A program made the translations under genes and the position numbers. Below are positions 44,758 to 52,581 of a stretch of 64,000 bases of DNA, one piece after another. The notes beneath the pieces were generated by a model that was not told where the DNA came from, searched no databases, and saw only the letters and a list, made by a program, of their open reading frames with translations. Position 1 is the first letter of the stretch. The number at the start of each line of letters is the position of its first letter. Location of the stretch: positions 1 to 64,000 of the forward strand of contig CAJOFH010000006.1 of NCBI GenBank assembly GCA_905233845.1. The letters run 5' to 3'. The DNA is from an uncultured Muribaculaceae bacterium. GTDB taxonomy: Bacteria; Bacteroidota; Bacteroidia; Bacteroidales; Muribaculaceae.

Positions 44758-45441
44758 TTACTCATTAGCTGCTTCCTCGGTAGCACTCTCAGGAGCCTTC
44801 TCTTTAGGAGCATCACCAGTCGACTCCTTCTTTTTTCCAGAGAGTTTCTTGGGTGAGAGCATGATAGTCATGCGCTTGCCTTCAAGAATTGGCATTTGGT
44901 CAACCTTTGCATAGTCCTCGAGGTCGTTGGCAAACCTGAGCAGTAGCACTTCGCCTTGTTCCTTGAAGAGGATTGATCGTCCCTTGAAGAATACGTAGGA
45001 TTTCACCTTAGCACCTTCTTTAAGGAAACCGATGGCGTGCTTGAGCTTGAAATTGTAGTCATGCTCATCGGTCTGTGGTCCAAACCTTATCTCCTTGATA
45101 ACAACCTTTGTAGCCTTAGCCTTTTGCTCCTTCAATTTCTTGCGTTGCTGGAACTGGTACTTTTGGTAATCCATGATTTTGCACACTGGTGGTTGTGCCA
45201 TGGGTGCTATTTCAATGAGATCCAACTCCAGTTCTTCGGCTATCTTGAGCGCTTTGAGGATAGGATAAATGCCTTCCTCAACGTTGTCACCCACAAGTCG
45301 CACTTCGGGAGCGCGTATTTCATCATTGATGGCGAGCTCTTCTTTTTGTTGCCTGCCACCACGCTGGTTGCGGTTTTTCTTGCCTTTAGGGCCACCGCCA
45401 CTAGGCTTTTTAGGGCCACTCCAATACGGTTTTTTCTGCAT
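44758..45441 (-). CDS. infC: Translation initiation factor IF-3
   Basis: Binds the 30S subunit and ensures correct start-codon selection. The canonical IF-3 start [16 protein letters not shown] appears at residue 38, preceded by a Lys/Gly/Arg-rich N-terminal extension. The linker and C-terminal domain ([22 protein letters not shown] written here as shorter blocks [12 protein letters not shown] and [17 protein letters not shown]) are intact. The C-terminus has an extra charged tail ending ATEEAANE. It is 227 aa against about 180 in E. coli. ATG is used, not the rare AUU known from E. coli. Confidence 0.96.
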   Translation of the reverse strand: MQKKPYWSGPKKPSGGGPKGKKNRNQRGGRQQKEELAINDEIRAPEVRLVGDNVEEGIYPILKALKIAEELELDLIEIAPMAQPPVCKIMDYQKYQFQQRKKLKEQKAKATKVVIKEIRFGPQTDEHDYNFKLKHAIGFLKEGAKVKSYVFFKGRSILFKEQGEVLLLRFANDLEDYAKVDQMPILEGKRMTIMLSPKKLSGKKKESTGDAPKEKAPESATEEAANE

Positions 45442-45450
45442 TCAAAAAAG

Positions 45451-47385
45451 TTATAAGTTAATCATTTCGTTCACTTCTTGAGTGATTTCGGCTGCAAAGG
45501 TAGTAATTTTTTTCGAACCTTTATCAATTCCACCCTGTTTTCTTACCGAAACTTCTTCATTTGCAGCCTCTTTTTCACCAACAATCACCAAATATGGTAT
45601 ACGTTTGAGCTCATTGTCGCGAATTTTCTTGCCAATTTTCTCATTGCGATTGTCGATGATTGTGCGCACGTCGGCTTCATTGAGCACCTGAGCAACATGC
45701 TCGGCGTAGTCGTTAAACTTCTCGCTGATGGGGAGTACAACCACTTGTTCGGGAGCAAGCCATAATGGCAGTTTGCCAGCAGTGTGCTCAAGCAGAACGG
45801 CTACAAAACGCTCGAGTGAGCCGAAAGGAGCACGGTGTATCATGATTGGACGGTGCTTAGCGTTATCGCTGCCAGTGTATTCAAGCTCAAAGCGTTCGGG
45901 TAGGTTGTAGTCAACTTGAATTGTTCCAAGCTGCCAACGACGACCGAGAGCGTCTTTTACCATGAAGTCGAGCTTGGGACCATAGAAAGCAGCCTCGCCT
46001 TCGACTTGCTTTGCAGGAAGACCCTTCTCCTCGCATGCTTCGACAATTGCACGCTCAGCACGTTCCCAGTTCTCGTCGCTACCCACATATTTCTCTTTGT
46101 TGTTGGGGTCGCGAAGCGAGATTTGTGCCTCATATTCAAAACCAAACACACCCAGGATGTGGTTGATGATGTCCATCACGTTCAAGAACTCTTGTTTGAG
46201 TTGCTCAGGAGTACAGAACAAGTGAGCATCGTCTTGAGTGAACGAGCGCACGCGAGTGAGGCCATGAAGCTCACCGCTCTGCTCATAGCGGTATACGGTA
46301 CCGAACTCGGCAAATCGCAATGGCAAGTCACGGTAGCTGCGTGGCAACGAGCGGTAAATCTCACAGTGGTGAGGGCAGTTCATGGGTTTGAGCATGTACT
46401 CTTCGCCCTCTTCGGGAGTATGAATAGGTTGGAACGAGTCCTTGCCATACTTTGCATAGTGACCACTGGTCACATAAAGGTTCTTGTTTCCAATGTGTGG
46501 AGTGATAACTTGCTCGTATCCGTATTTCTTTTGAATCTTTGCGAGGTAGTCTTGCAGACGGTTGCGCAGAGCGGCACCCTTAGGCATCCATAATGGCAGG
46601 CCTTGTCCTACTCGCTGTGAGAAAGTGAAGAGCTCCATCTCCTTGCCAATCTTGCGGTGATCTCGTTTCTTGGCTTCCTCAAGGAGAACTAGATACTCGT
46701 CGAGCATCGACTTCTTAGGGAAAGAGATAGCATAGACACGAAGCATCTGCTTGCGGGTCTCGTCGCCACGCCAGTAGGCACCAGCAAGTGACAACACCTT
46801 AATGGCCTTGATTGGCGCAGTGTTGGGGATGTGAGGACCACGGCACAAGTCGGTGAAAGCACCCTGAGTGTAGGTGCTGATAGTGCCGTCTTGCAGGTCA
46901 TTGATAAGCTCTATTTTATAGGTTTGACCAGTGTCTCCAAAGAATTTGAGTGCATCGTCTTTAGAAATGTCGGCGCGAACTACGGCTTCTTTCTTTGCCA
47001 CCAGTTCAGCCATTTTCTTCTCAATCTTTGGGAAATCGGCTTGAGTGATCTCGTTGTCACCTGGGTCAATGTCGTAGTAGAATCCATTTTCGATAGCAGG
47101 ACCAATACCAAACTGTACACCAGGATAAAGTTCTTGTAATGCCTCGGCGAGTAAGTGTGCAGAGGTGTGCCAGAAGGCATGCTTGCCCTCAGGGTCATCC
47201 CACTTGAACAGTTTTATCTCGCCATCACTACAAATTGGGCGAGAAATATCCCATTCCATGTCATTGATGCTTGCGGCCAGAACTTGGCGAGCCAATCCTG
47301 AGCTGATGCTCTCGGCTACTTGAAGGGGAGTAACCCCACTCTCATACTGTCTTACACTTCCGTCAGGAAATTTGATGTTAATCAT
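45451..47385 (-). CDS. thrS: Threonine-tRNA ligase
   Basis: Class II synthetase charging tRNA-Thr. Start [18 protein letters not shown] matches the TGS domain and decides the ATG at 47385; an in-frame ATG at 47421 would add 12 unlike residues. Next come the editing domain ([30 protein letters not shown]), the catalytic core with motif 2 [28 protein letters not shown], seen as separate conserved blocks, and the C-terminal anticodon-binding domain ([18 protein letters not shown]). Length 645 aa is normal. First gene of the thrS-infC-rpmI-rplT operon. Confidence 0.97.
   Translation of the reverse strand: MINIKFPDGSVRQYESGVTPLQVAESISSGLARQVLAASINDMEWDISRPICSDGEIKLFKWDDPEGKHAFWHTSAHLLAEALQELYPGVQFGIGPAIENGFYYDIDPGDNEITQADFPKIEKKMAELVAKKEAVVRADISKDDALKFFGDTGQTYKIELINDLQDGTISTYTQGAFTDLCRGPHIPNTAPIKAIKVLSLAGAYWRGDETRKQMLRVYAISFPKKSMLDEYLVLLEEAKKRDHRKIGKEMELFTFSQRVGQGLPLWMPKGAALRNRLQDYLAKIQKKYGYEQVITPHIGNKNLYVTSGHYAKYGKDSFQPIHTPEEGEEYMLKPMNCPHHCEIYRSLPRSYRDLPLRFAEFGTVYRYEQSGELHGLTRVRSFTQDDAHLFCTPEQLKQEFLNVMDIINHILGVFGFEYEAQISLRDPNNKEKYVGSDENWERAERAIVEACEEKGLPAKQVEGEAAFYGPKLDFMVKDALGRRWQLGTIQVDYNLPERFELEYTGSDNAKHRPIMIHRAPFGSLERFVAVLLEHTAGKLPLWLAPEQVVVLPISEKFNDYAEHVAQVLNEADVRTIIDNRNEKIGKKIRDNELKRIPYLVIVGEKEAANEEVSVRKQGGIDKGSKKITTFAAEITQEVNEMINL
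45495..45502 (-). promoter_or_regulatory. Possible internal promoter for infC-rpmI-rplT
   Basis: Within the 3' end of thrS the minus strand reads TACCTTTG followed by CAGC, identical to the thrS promoter -7 region. It is 54 bases upstream of infC. The bases also encode Thr-Phe-Ala-Ala in ThrS, so chance is possible. Confidence 0.3.
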
Positions 47386-47448
47386 AAAAAAATATTTGTT
47401 TTTAATTGTTACTTGTGCCATACAAAAGCACGTTCAAAATTCAAGCTG

Positions 47449-47479
47449 CAAAGGTACAACTTTTTTCTCAACCCACAAG
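47449..47479 (-). promoter_or_regulatory. Promoter of the thrS operon
   Basis: The minus strand has CTTG (47476-47479), a 19-nt spacer and TACCTTTG (47449-47456) followed by CAGC. It leaves a leader of about 55 bases before the ATG at 47385. Confidence 0.6.
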
Positions 47480-47515
47480 CGGTAGTGCATGAAATATATT
47501 TCAAATGGTTAAAAT

Positions 47516-47535
47516 AGTACAATTTAGTACAATTT
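47516..47535 (+). repeat. Two tandem copies of a 10-bp unit
   Basis: AGTACAATTT occurs twice in direct succession (47516-47525, 47526-47535), in the gene-free region upstream of the nitroreductase gene. Confidence 0.8.
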
Positions 47536-47627
47536 ATGGGAGATTACTTAGTATTATTAATGATTTTATGACGAAACTGGTGGCTTGCAATACTGGGCTT
47601 GTTGCGGTGAGTGCGATTTGCAACTCG

Positions 47628-47666
47628 CAATACAGAACTTCAATACAGAACTTCAATACAGAACTT
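47628..47666 (+). repeat. Three perfect tandem copies of a 13-bp unit
   Basis: The unit CAATACAGAACTT occurs three times without a mismatch (47628-47640, 47641-47653, 47654-47666). A related GCAATAC stretch precedes it at about 47587. No function assigned; may be slippage-prone. Confidence 0.9.
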
Positions 47667-47764
47667 TTACTACATTGCTGTAATACGGAATTGTGCTGTG
47701 ACGGAGCTGCGGCACAGTGGACCTCCTTGAGAGCACGCTCTTTTTTTATTTTGTGGAAAAATTG

Positions 47765-47772
47765 TATCTTTG
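47765..47772 (+). promoter_or_regulatory. -7 element of the nitroreductase gene
   Basis: TATCTTTG matches TAnnTTTG, 18 bases upstream of the ATG at 47791. It overlaps the in-frame upstream ATG-like extension, supporting the downstream start. A T-rich stretch stands in the -33 region without a clear TTTG. Confidence 0.5.
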
Positions 47773-47790
47773 CAAAAAATACTAAAAGTA

Positions 47791-48537
47791 ATGGACTTAA
47801 AATACTTCTTTAATCGTGCAACAGTGCGCGAATATTCTGACCGAGATATAGATAGCAATATTCTTAATGAGATGATTGAGGCAGCGAGCCATGCTCCCAC
47901 TACAGGTGGCATGCAACTCTACAGTGTGGTGGTGACACGCGACAAGGCTATGAAGGAGAAGCTTGCTCCTTGTCACTTTAACCAGCCTATGGTAACAAAT
48001 GCCCCGGTGGTTCTCACTTTCTGCGCCGACTTCAACCGCTTTGTGGCTTGGTGCAAAGCCTCGAATGCAGAGCCAGGCTACGACAACTTCCAGTCGCTGA
48101 TGTCGGCTATTCTTGATGTGACAATTTTAGCCCAGCAGTTCAACACAATAGCCGAGATGAATGGGGTGGGGTGCTGCTACTTGGGTACCACCACCTATAA
48201 CGCTCAGGAGATTGCCGAGGTACTGAACCTGCCTAACCGAGTGATTCCTATCATCACGCTCACCATTGGCTATCCTAAGGAAAAGAAGCAGTTCATTACC
48301 GACCGCCTGCCACTTGAGGGTATAATCCACCAGGAGCAATATCATGAGATGAACGCAATGGAGATAAAGAAGGTGTACCACCACAAGGAATCCCTCGACG
48401 TGAACAAAGCATTTGTAAAAGAAAACAACAAAGAGACCCTCGCACAAGTCTTTACCGACGTGCGCTATCCACGTGAAAGCAACGAACTCTTCTCCAAGAA
48501 ATTCATTGAATATTTAAAACAACAGAATTACCTATAA
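47791..48537 (+). CDS. Nitroreductase family flavoprotein
   Basis: FMN-dependent NAD(P)H oxidoreductase-like protein. The start MDLKYFFNRATVREYSDRDI has the FMN-contacting RATVREYSD motif and decides the ATG at 47791. Other family blocks are MIEAASHAPTTGGMQLYSVVVT, a middle dimer helix, and GVGCCYLGTTTYNAQEIAEVLNLP. At 248 aa it is somewhat longer than minimal nitroreductases, with a C-terminal extension (TDVRYPRESNELFSKKFIEYL). The physiological substrate is unknown. Confidence 0.9.
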   Translation: MDLKYFFNRATVREYSDRDIDSNILNEMIEAASHAPTTGGMQLYSVVVTRDKAMKEKLAPCHFNQPMVTNAPVVLTFCADFNRFVAWCKASNAEPGYDNFQSLMSAILDVTILAQQFNTIAEMNGVGCCYLGTTTYNAQEIAEVLNLPNRVIPIITLTIGYPKEKKQFITDRLPLEGIIHQEQYHEMNAMEIKKVYHHKESLDVNKAFVKENNKETLAQVFTDVRYPRESNELFSKKFIEYLKQQNYL

Positions 48538-48540
48538 AAG

Positions 48541-48568
48541 AAATCCCTGGCGATGTCGTCAGGGATTT
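48541..48568. terminator. Hairpin between the nitroreductase and pfp genes
   Basis: A perfect 9-bp stem (48541-48549 with 48560-48568) begins just after the nitroreductase stop. The T-rich flank is on the minus strand side, so it more likely ends pfp transcription; the plus-strand T run is missing. Confidence 0.45.
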
Positions 48569-48651
48569 GCAAGCTGTAAAAAAGGTAAAAAAATGATACA
48601 CGCTCTCACTGGCAGTTAAGCTCGCGCCGAACTGTCATTAGCAAGTGCGCT

Positions 48652-50325
48652 TTACTTTCCTCCTTGCTCGTAGTAGAGGGTGCAGGAAGTTTGGTCGCAC
48701 ATCTCGGGTGATCCGAAGTATTGGATTGGACCGGGATAAATGTAGCAAGTCTCCTTTGCCCAAAGCTCACGGCTGTTAGCAAACACCTTGAAAGGCTTAC
48801 CCTTGAGGTCAACGAGAGCCTTCTTGATAACTGGCTTCTGCTTGCCATTGCGGTGCTCCATGTTCATCATCATAGTGATGGGGATTCCACCAGCCTCCCA
48901 CTCGGTAGCGGGCTTTGCAAGATGACGAATCGATGACATGTAGCCTGTAGCGCCAGCATTGATAAGCATAGTGGCGTTAAAGCCAAGTGCGTAGCAGTAG
49001 TCGGCATCAAAGTTTGATGGATCAGCACAGCGACCTTCGTAACCGAAGAAGTGGTGCTGAGTCTTGAATTTGCCTACAAAGCGGCCTTCGTCCTTCATCT
49101 TCTGGAGCTTCTTAGCTACCATCTCGCTGAGCAGTTTCTCGGTCTCGATGAGGGATAACTGAACGTTACCGTGAGGATCACGGTCGAGAGTGAGCTGACG
49201 TGCCACTGTAGGTGGCAAAGTCTCAAAGCGCTCCTTGTTCTCAGGACTCAGTTTCGAGAGAACAAACTCGCGTTGCTCGTCAAGATGCAGTTTCGAGAAG
49301 TTTGGATTCTCGGCAAGAATGTCGTTGAGCTCGTCGATAAGTTTCTTCATGGCAGGCATGAACTCCACGAGGCCCTCAGGGATAAGAACAGTACCATAGT
49401 TCTTGCCCTTGGCTGCACGAGCAGCTACCACGCGGGCGATGTCGTTAACAACGTCGTCGAGATACATGTTCTTAGCAGCCACTTCCTCGCCAATTACGCA
49501 GTAGTTGGGCTGAGTTTGAAGAGCACACTCAAGAGCGATGTGCGAAGCCGAGCGACCCATGAGCTTAATGAAGTGCCAGTATTTCTTAGCACTGTTGCAG
49601 TCGCGCTCCACGTTACCAATAAGCTCGCTGTAGAGCTTGGTGGCAGTGTCGAAACCGAAGGAGATTTCCACCTTCTCGTTCTTGAGGTCGCCGTCGATTG
49701 TCTTGGGAACACCAATCACCTGAACTGGAACATTCTTAGCCTTGTAATACTCGGCAAGTACAGCAGCATTGGTGTTACTGTCGTCACCACCAATAATCAC
49801 GATTGCACGGATGTTGAGCTTATTGATAATCTCAAGACCTTTCTCAAACTGCTCGTGTTTCTCGAGTTTGGTACGTCCTGAGCCAATCATGTCGAAACCA
49901 CCGCAGTTGCGGTACTCGTCGATAATTTCACGGGTGAGCTCTTTGTAATCGTGCTCGATAAGTCCCTCAGGACCCATCAAGAAGCCATAGAGGCGGCTGT
50001 TCTTGTTAAGAGCCTTGATGCCGTCGAAGATGCCGCAAATCACATTGTGACCGCCAGGAGCCTGACCGCCCGAGAGGATAACACCAACGTTGCAAACCTC
50101 ATCACTGTGCATGCTTTTAGCGTTCTCGTCCCTTACGAAAGTGATTTCGGGAAGACCGTAGGTATTGGGGAACAACGCCTTGATATCTTCCTGGTCACCA
50201 GCCGACTGAGTGGCTTTGCCCTCAACCGCCTTTACAGGTCCCTGCAAAGCGTTAGGAAGCTTGGGCTGATAAGATGAACGTAACTGCTGAAGAATGCTTT
50301 TTTGTTTGAATTTTAGAATATCCAT
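48652..50325 (-). CDS. pfp: Diphosphate-fructose-6-phosphate 1-phosphotransferase
   Basis: Reversible PPi-dependent phosphofructokinase of glycolysis. The N-terminal phosphate-site motif is VILSGGQAPGGHNV and the key discriminating motif is GGDDSNTNA, where Asp in GGDD marks PPi rather than ATP use. The fructose-6-phosphate site VPKTIDGDL is present, as is MGRSASHIALECALQT. Length 557 aa fits the long (clade II) form found in Bacteroidota and plants. Monocistronic by context. Confidence 0.96.
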   Translation of the reverse strand: MDILKFKQKSILQQLRSSYQPKLPNALQGPVKAVEGKATQSAGDQEDIKALFPNTYGLPEITFVRDENAKSMHSDEVCNVGVILSGGQAPGGHNVICGIFDGIKALNKNSRLYGFLMGPEGLIEHDYKELTREIIDEYRNCGGFDMIGSGRTKLEKHEQFEKGLEIINKLNIRAIVIIGGDDSNTNAAVLAEYYKAKNVPVQVIGVPKTIDGDLKNEKVEISFGFDTATKLYSELIGNVERDCNSAKKYWHFIKLMGRSASHIALECALQTQPNYCVIGEEVAAKNMYLDDVVNDIARVVAARAAKGKNYGTVLIPEGLVEFMPAMKKLIDELNDILAENPNFSKLHLDEQREFVLSKLSPENKERFETLPPTVARQLTLDRDPHGNVQLSLIETEKLLSEMVAKKLQKMKDEGRFVGKFKTQHHFFGYEGRCADPSNFDADYCYALGFNATMLINAGATGYMSSIRHLAKPATEWEAGGIPITMMMNMEHRNGKQKPVIKKALVDLKGKPFKVFANSRELWAKETCYIYPGPIQYFGSPEMCDQTSCTLYYEQGGK

Positions 50326-50370
50326 ATTATTACCTATAAATGTTTTTTAAGTATTTCCCAATATTTTTTG

Positions 50371-50377
50371 CAAAGTA
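50371..50377 (-). promoter_or_regulatory. Weak -7 element upstream of pfp
   Basis: The minus strand reads TACTTTG followed by CAA, one base short of TAnnTTTG, 45 bases upstream of the pfp start. Confidence 0.3.
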
Positions 50378-50474
50378 CGTAAAAAAAGGGAATTATTGCA
50401 ATAATATAATGATTAAAAAATCTTTATGAGGCTGGTATACCGATTGCATAACAAATAATGGAGATAAATCTCGA

Positions 50475-50516
50475 TGAAAAAATAAGGCGCAAGATGATGA
50501 TTTACCATCTTGCGCC
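50475..50516 (-). terminator. Terminator of the CBM26/dockerin gene
   Basis: An 11-bp GC-rich stem (50486-50496 with 50506-50516) is followed on the minus strand by a run of six Ts (complement of 50477-50482). It lies about 60 bases after the gene's stop. Confidence 0.85.
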
Positions 50517-50574
50517 GAGATTATATCCTAAGACCGATTACGGGTTAATTATATTTCTCAAGCGAAATAATTAA

Positions 50575-52053
50575 TTAGTTGCCAAGAAGAATGTTATAAA
50601 TGATGGTGATATCAACTGATGTGATAATGCCATCGCCATCTTGGTCACCATTTACCATACCTTCGGTGGTGTTGTTGAGCAAGTAGTTGTACAGAATTGT
50701 AATGTCAACAGAGGTAACAATTCCGTCGCCATCAACGTCGCCAGGAATTTTACTATTTAAATTAAGAATATAATCGCAGTTGTATGCCTGCTTATAGCTA
50801 TTCCAAACGTCATAAACTGATTGTGTATAAACAGTTACGACAAACATTTTGTTGGCTGGCAGCGAATTGGGGGCCAGTGTCATTGTGCCTTTACATTTCA
50901 CGTCCATTTCATCCATGTGTTGTCCCGCATTGAGAAGACAACCTGAAGGCAATGTATAATCCTTCTTGAGGTCAAAACCAACGATATGGAGTTCATCATA
51001 GTCGATGAATTGGTTTTCAAGCAGTTGCACGTCGCCAAGATAAAGTCGCTTGATATTGTCTTGAGCCGTCATAGCTTGACCTGCCATTTCCTCGGTCACA
51101 CGCAAGAACATTGGTTCCCAATAGTTAGGGTCACTAAGGTCTTCCTGTGAGAAGAACGCTGGTCTAGATGGGTCAATAGGCACGATAGTGATTTGGAATT
51201 GAGGGCCATGATTTTCTTCCCACTCATAAGTGTTGAGTGTGAACTTGTAATTGCCTGCGGCTTTAACACCAACAAACTCTATGTAATTGTCGGTAATGAC
51301 AGGTTCCAGCAATTCAATGCCATTTTTAGGAACAGTGTAAAGCAGCTTGCCAGCAAGGTTGTAAACACCACCAGCCACATAATCGAGGTCGGCGGTTTGG
51401 GTTGTACCATTGTTGAAGATTATGCCTGTTGGGCGGTCGCCTTCCACAATGTCGGGACCGATCCATTGATAAACGGGGTTGCCCTCGGTAGTGTTGCCAA
51501 TAAATGTAATGGGATCACCTGGCCAAGTGCCAGATGTGGTAAAGTTTGAAGTGCCGCTCCAAGCCCAAACGTTACACTTGGTCCAACTTGTAGGTGCGAC
51601 GAAGTAAGCAAACTCTTTACCTTCAACGAAAACTACACCTGAAGGCAGAGTGCTCACGTCAAAGCCTGTTGGGGTAATATAAGTGTCTGTAACATCTTGA
51701 TATTCACCTTCTTCAATGTCATAAACAAAGAATGCTGTTCCTGTGACGCCACGAATGTCCTCACTCTGAATGGCGCCTGTGCCTTCTTCATCAATACCAC
51801 CATCATTGAAGACGAGGTTGATGGCATCTTCATCAAAACTTTGGGTGAACCAAACCAGGCCATCAATATTGGTGGTGTAGGTTTGTGTCTTATCCATCAT
51901 AGTGCCTGGCCAATTGCCATTTAAAGCAGTGCCAGCACCATTCCACACATAGAGGTATGGCGCATCGCCAGTAGTAGTGCGAACGTTAATTGTTACTGTG
52001 GCACTTGCTGTGATTGCTAATAAAGCAAAAAGTAAAAATGTAATTTTCTTCAT
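50575..52053 (-). CDS. Secreted starch-binding (CBM26-like) protein with dockerin-like C-terminus
   Basis: A 492-aa exported protein with signal peptide MKKITFLLFALLAITASA. The first domain (about 20-115) looks like a CBM26 starch-binding module (YLYVWNGAGTALNGNWPGTMM, with conserved Trp residues), and a second related one follows near residue 160 (FAYFVAPTSWTKCNVWAWSG, TSGTWPGDPITF). A beta-sandwich then leads to a C-terminal pair of calcium-loop repeats (GDVDGDGIVTSVDITILYN, GDQDGDGIITSVDITIIYN) ending ILLGN. No catalytic domain is visible, so it is probably a glycan-binding scaffold or surface binder. Confidence 0.8.
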   Translation of the reverse strand: MKKITFLLFALLAITASATVTINVRTTTGDAPYLYVWNGAGTALNGNWPGTMMDKTQTYTTNIDGLVWFTQSFDEDAINLVFNDGGIDEEGTGAIQSEDIRGVTGTAFFVYDIEEGEYQDVTDTYITPTGFDVSTLPSGVVFVEGKEFAYFVAPTSWTKCNVWAWSGTSNFTTSGTWPGDPITFIGNTTEGNPVYQWIGPDIVEGDRPTGIIFNNGTTQTADLDYVAGGVYNLAGKLLYTVPKNGIELLEPVITDNYIEFVGVKAAGNYKFTLNTYEWEENHGPQFQITIVPIDPSRPAFFSQEDLSDPNYWEPMFLRVTEEMAGQAMTAQDNIKRLYLGDVQLLENQFIDYDELHIVGFDLKKDYTLPSGCLLNAGQHMDEMDVKCKGTMTLAPNSLPANKMFVVTVYTQSVYDVWNSYKQAYNCDYILNLNSKIPGDVDGDGIVTSVDITILYNYLLNNTTEGMVNGDQDGDGIITSVDITIIYNILLGN

Positions 52054-52088
52054 AAAGCTAAAAATTTAGAATATTGTAATTAAATTAA

Positions 52089-52427
52089 TTATTTTAAAGA
52101 TGCCAGCGCGGAGTCGAGTTTCAGCAGCATTTCACGCATCTGCTTTAGTCGGTCAACAACTTCATGTTGCTTAGAAATGCCGTCACGATTGCGCTTGATC
52201 ATGGCTTGAGCCGAATCGAGTTTAAGACCTTTTTCCTTCACTAAATAATAAATCATCTTGATGGTCTCAATGTCCTTGACGGTATAAACTCTGATATTCT
52301 TGGCGTTGCGTTTAGGCTTGATAACCGTAAACTCCTTTTCCCAAAACCTGAGAGTGGAAGTGGGAATGTTTAAGATTTCGGCAACATCACCTATTTTATA
52401 GTATTTCTTACTAAGTTTATCATCCAT
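52089..52427 (-). CDS. MerR family transcriptional regulator
   Basis: A 112-aa regulator. The winged-helix DNA-binding domain is clear: YYKIGDVAEILNIPTSTLRFWEKEF, then VYTVKDIETIKMIYYLVKEKG. A short coiled-coil dimerisation helix ends the protein, with no ligand-binding domain, so the signal is unknown. It is transcribed towards the CBM26 protein gene, 35 bases away, but with no terminator between them; whether they form an operon is uncertain. Confidence 0.92.
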   Translation of the reverse strand: MDDKLSKKYYKIGDVAEILNIPTSTLRFWEKEFTVIKPKRNAKNIRVYTVKDIETIKMIYYLVKEKGLKLDSAQAMIKRNRDGISKQHEVVDRLKQMREMLLKLDSALASLK

Positions 52428-52462
52428 AATTATGGGTTGTTAATTAAATTTAGAGCTGATTA

Positions 52463-52494
52463 TTTATAATTTACGAGTAAAATTATTACCTTTG
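52463..52494 (+). promoter_or_regulatory. Promoter of alaS
   Basis: TTTA (52463-52466), a 20-nt spacer and TACCTTTG (52487-52494). The leader to the alaS start is about 80 bases. Confidence 0.6.
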
Positions 52495-52581
52495 CCCCAA
52501 TTTTTGGTGCTAAAAGTACAACGTTTTTATGACGTGTGCAAGAAAACAATAGGTAAAATAATAAAAAACACATAAAATAAT

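Larger units (their letters stand above)
47386..47790. other. Gene-free stretch between thrS and the nitroreductase gene
   Basis: About 400 bases with no convincing gene. It holds the thrS promoter, two short tandem repeats (47516-47535 and 47628-47666) and the -7 box of the nitroreductase gene. The middle part is less AT-rich than the flanks and may be a decayed coding remnant, but no reading frame supports that. Confidence 0.6.

Noticed and set aside
45916..46593. 225-codon open frame opposite thrS
   Set aside because: Antisense shadow of a well-conserved gene; the product shows no recognisable domain.
47628..47666. CRISPR array
   Set aside because: The repeats are direct tandem copies without spacers and far too short.
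49171..49881. 236-codon open frame opposite pfp
   Set aside because: Antisense shadow; pfp on the other strand is unambiguous.
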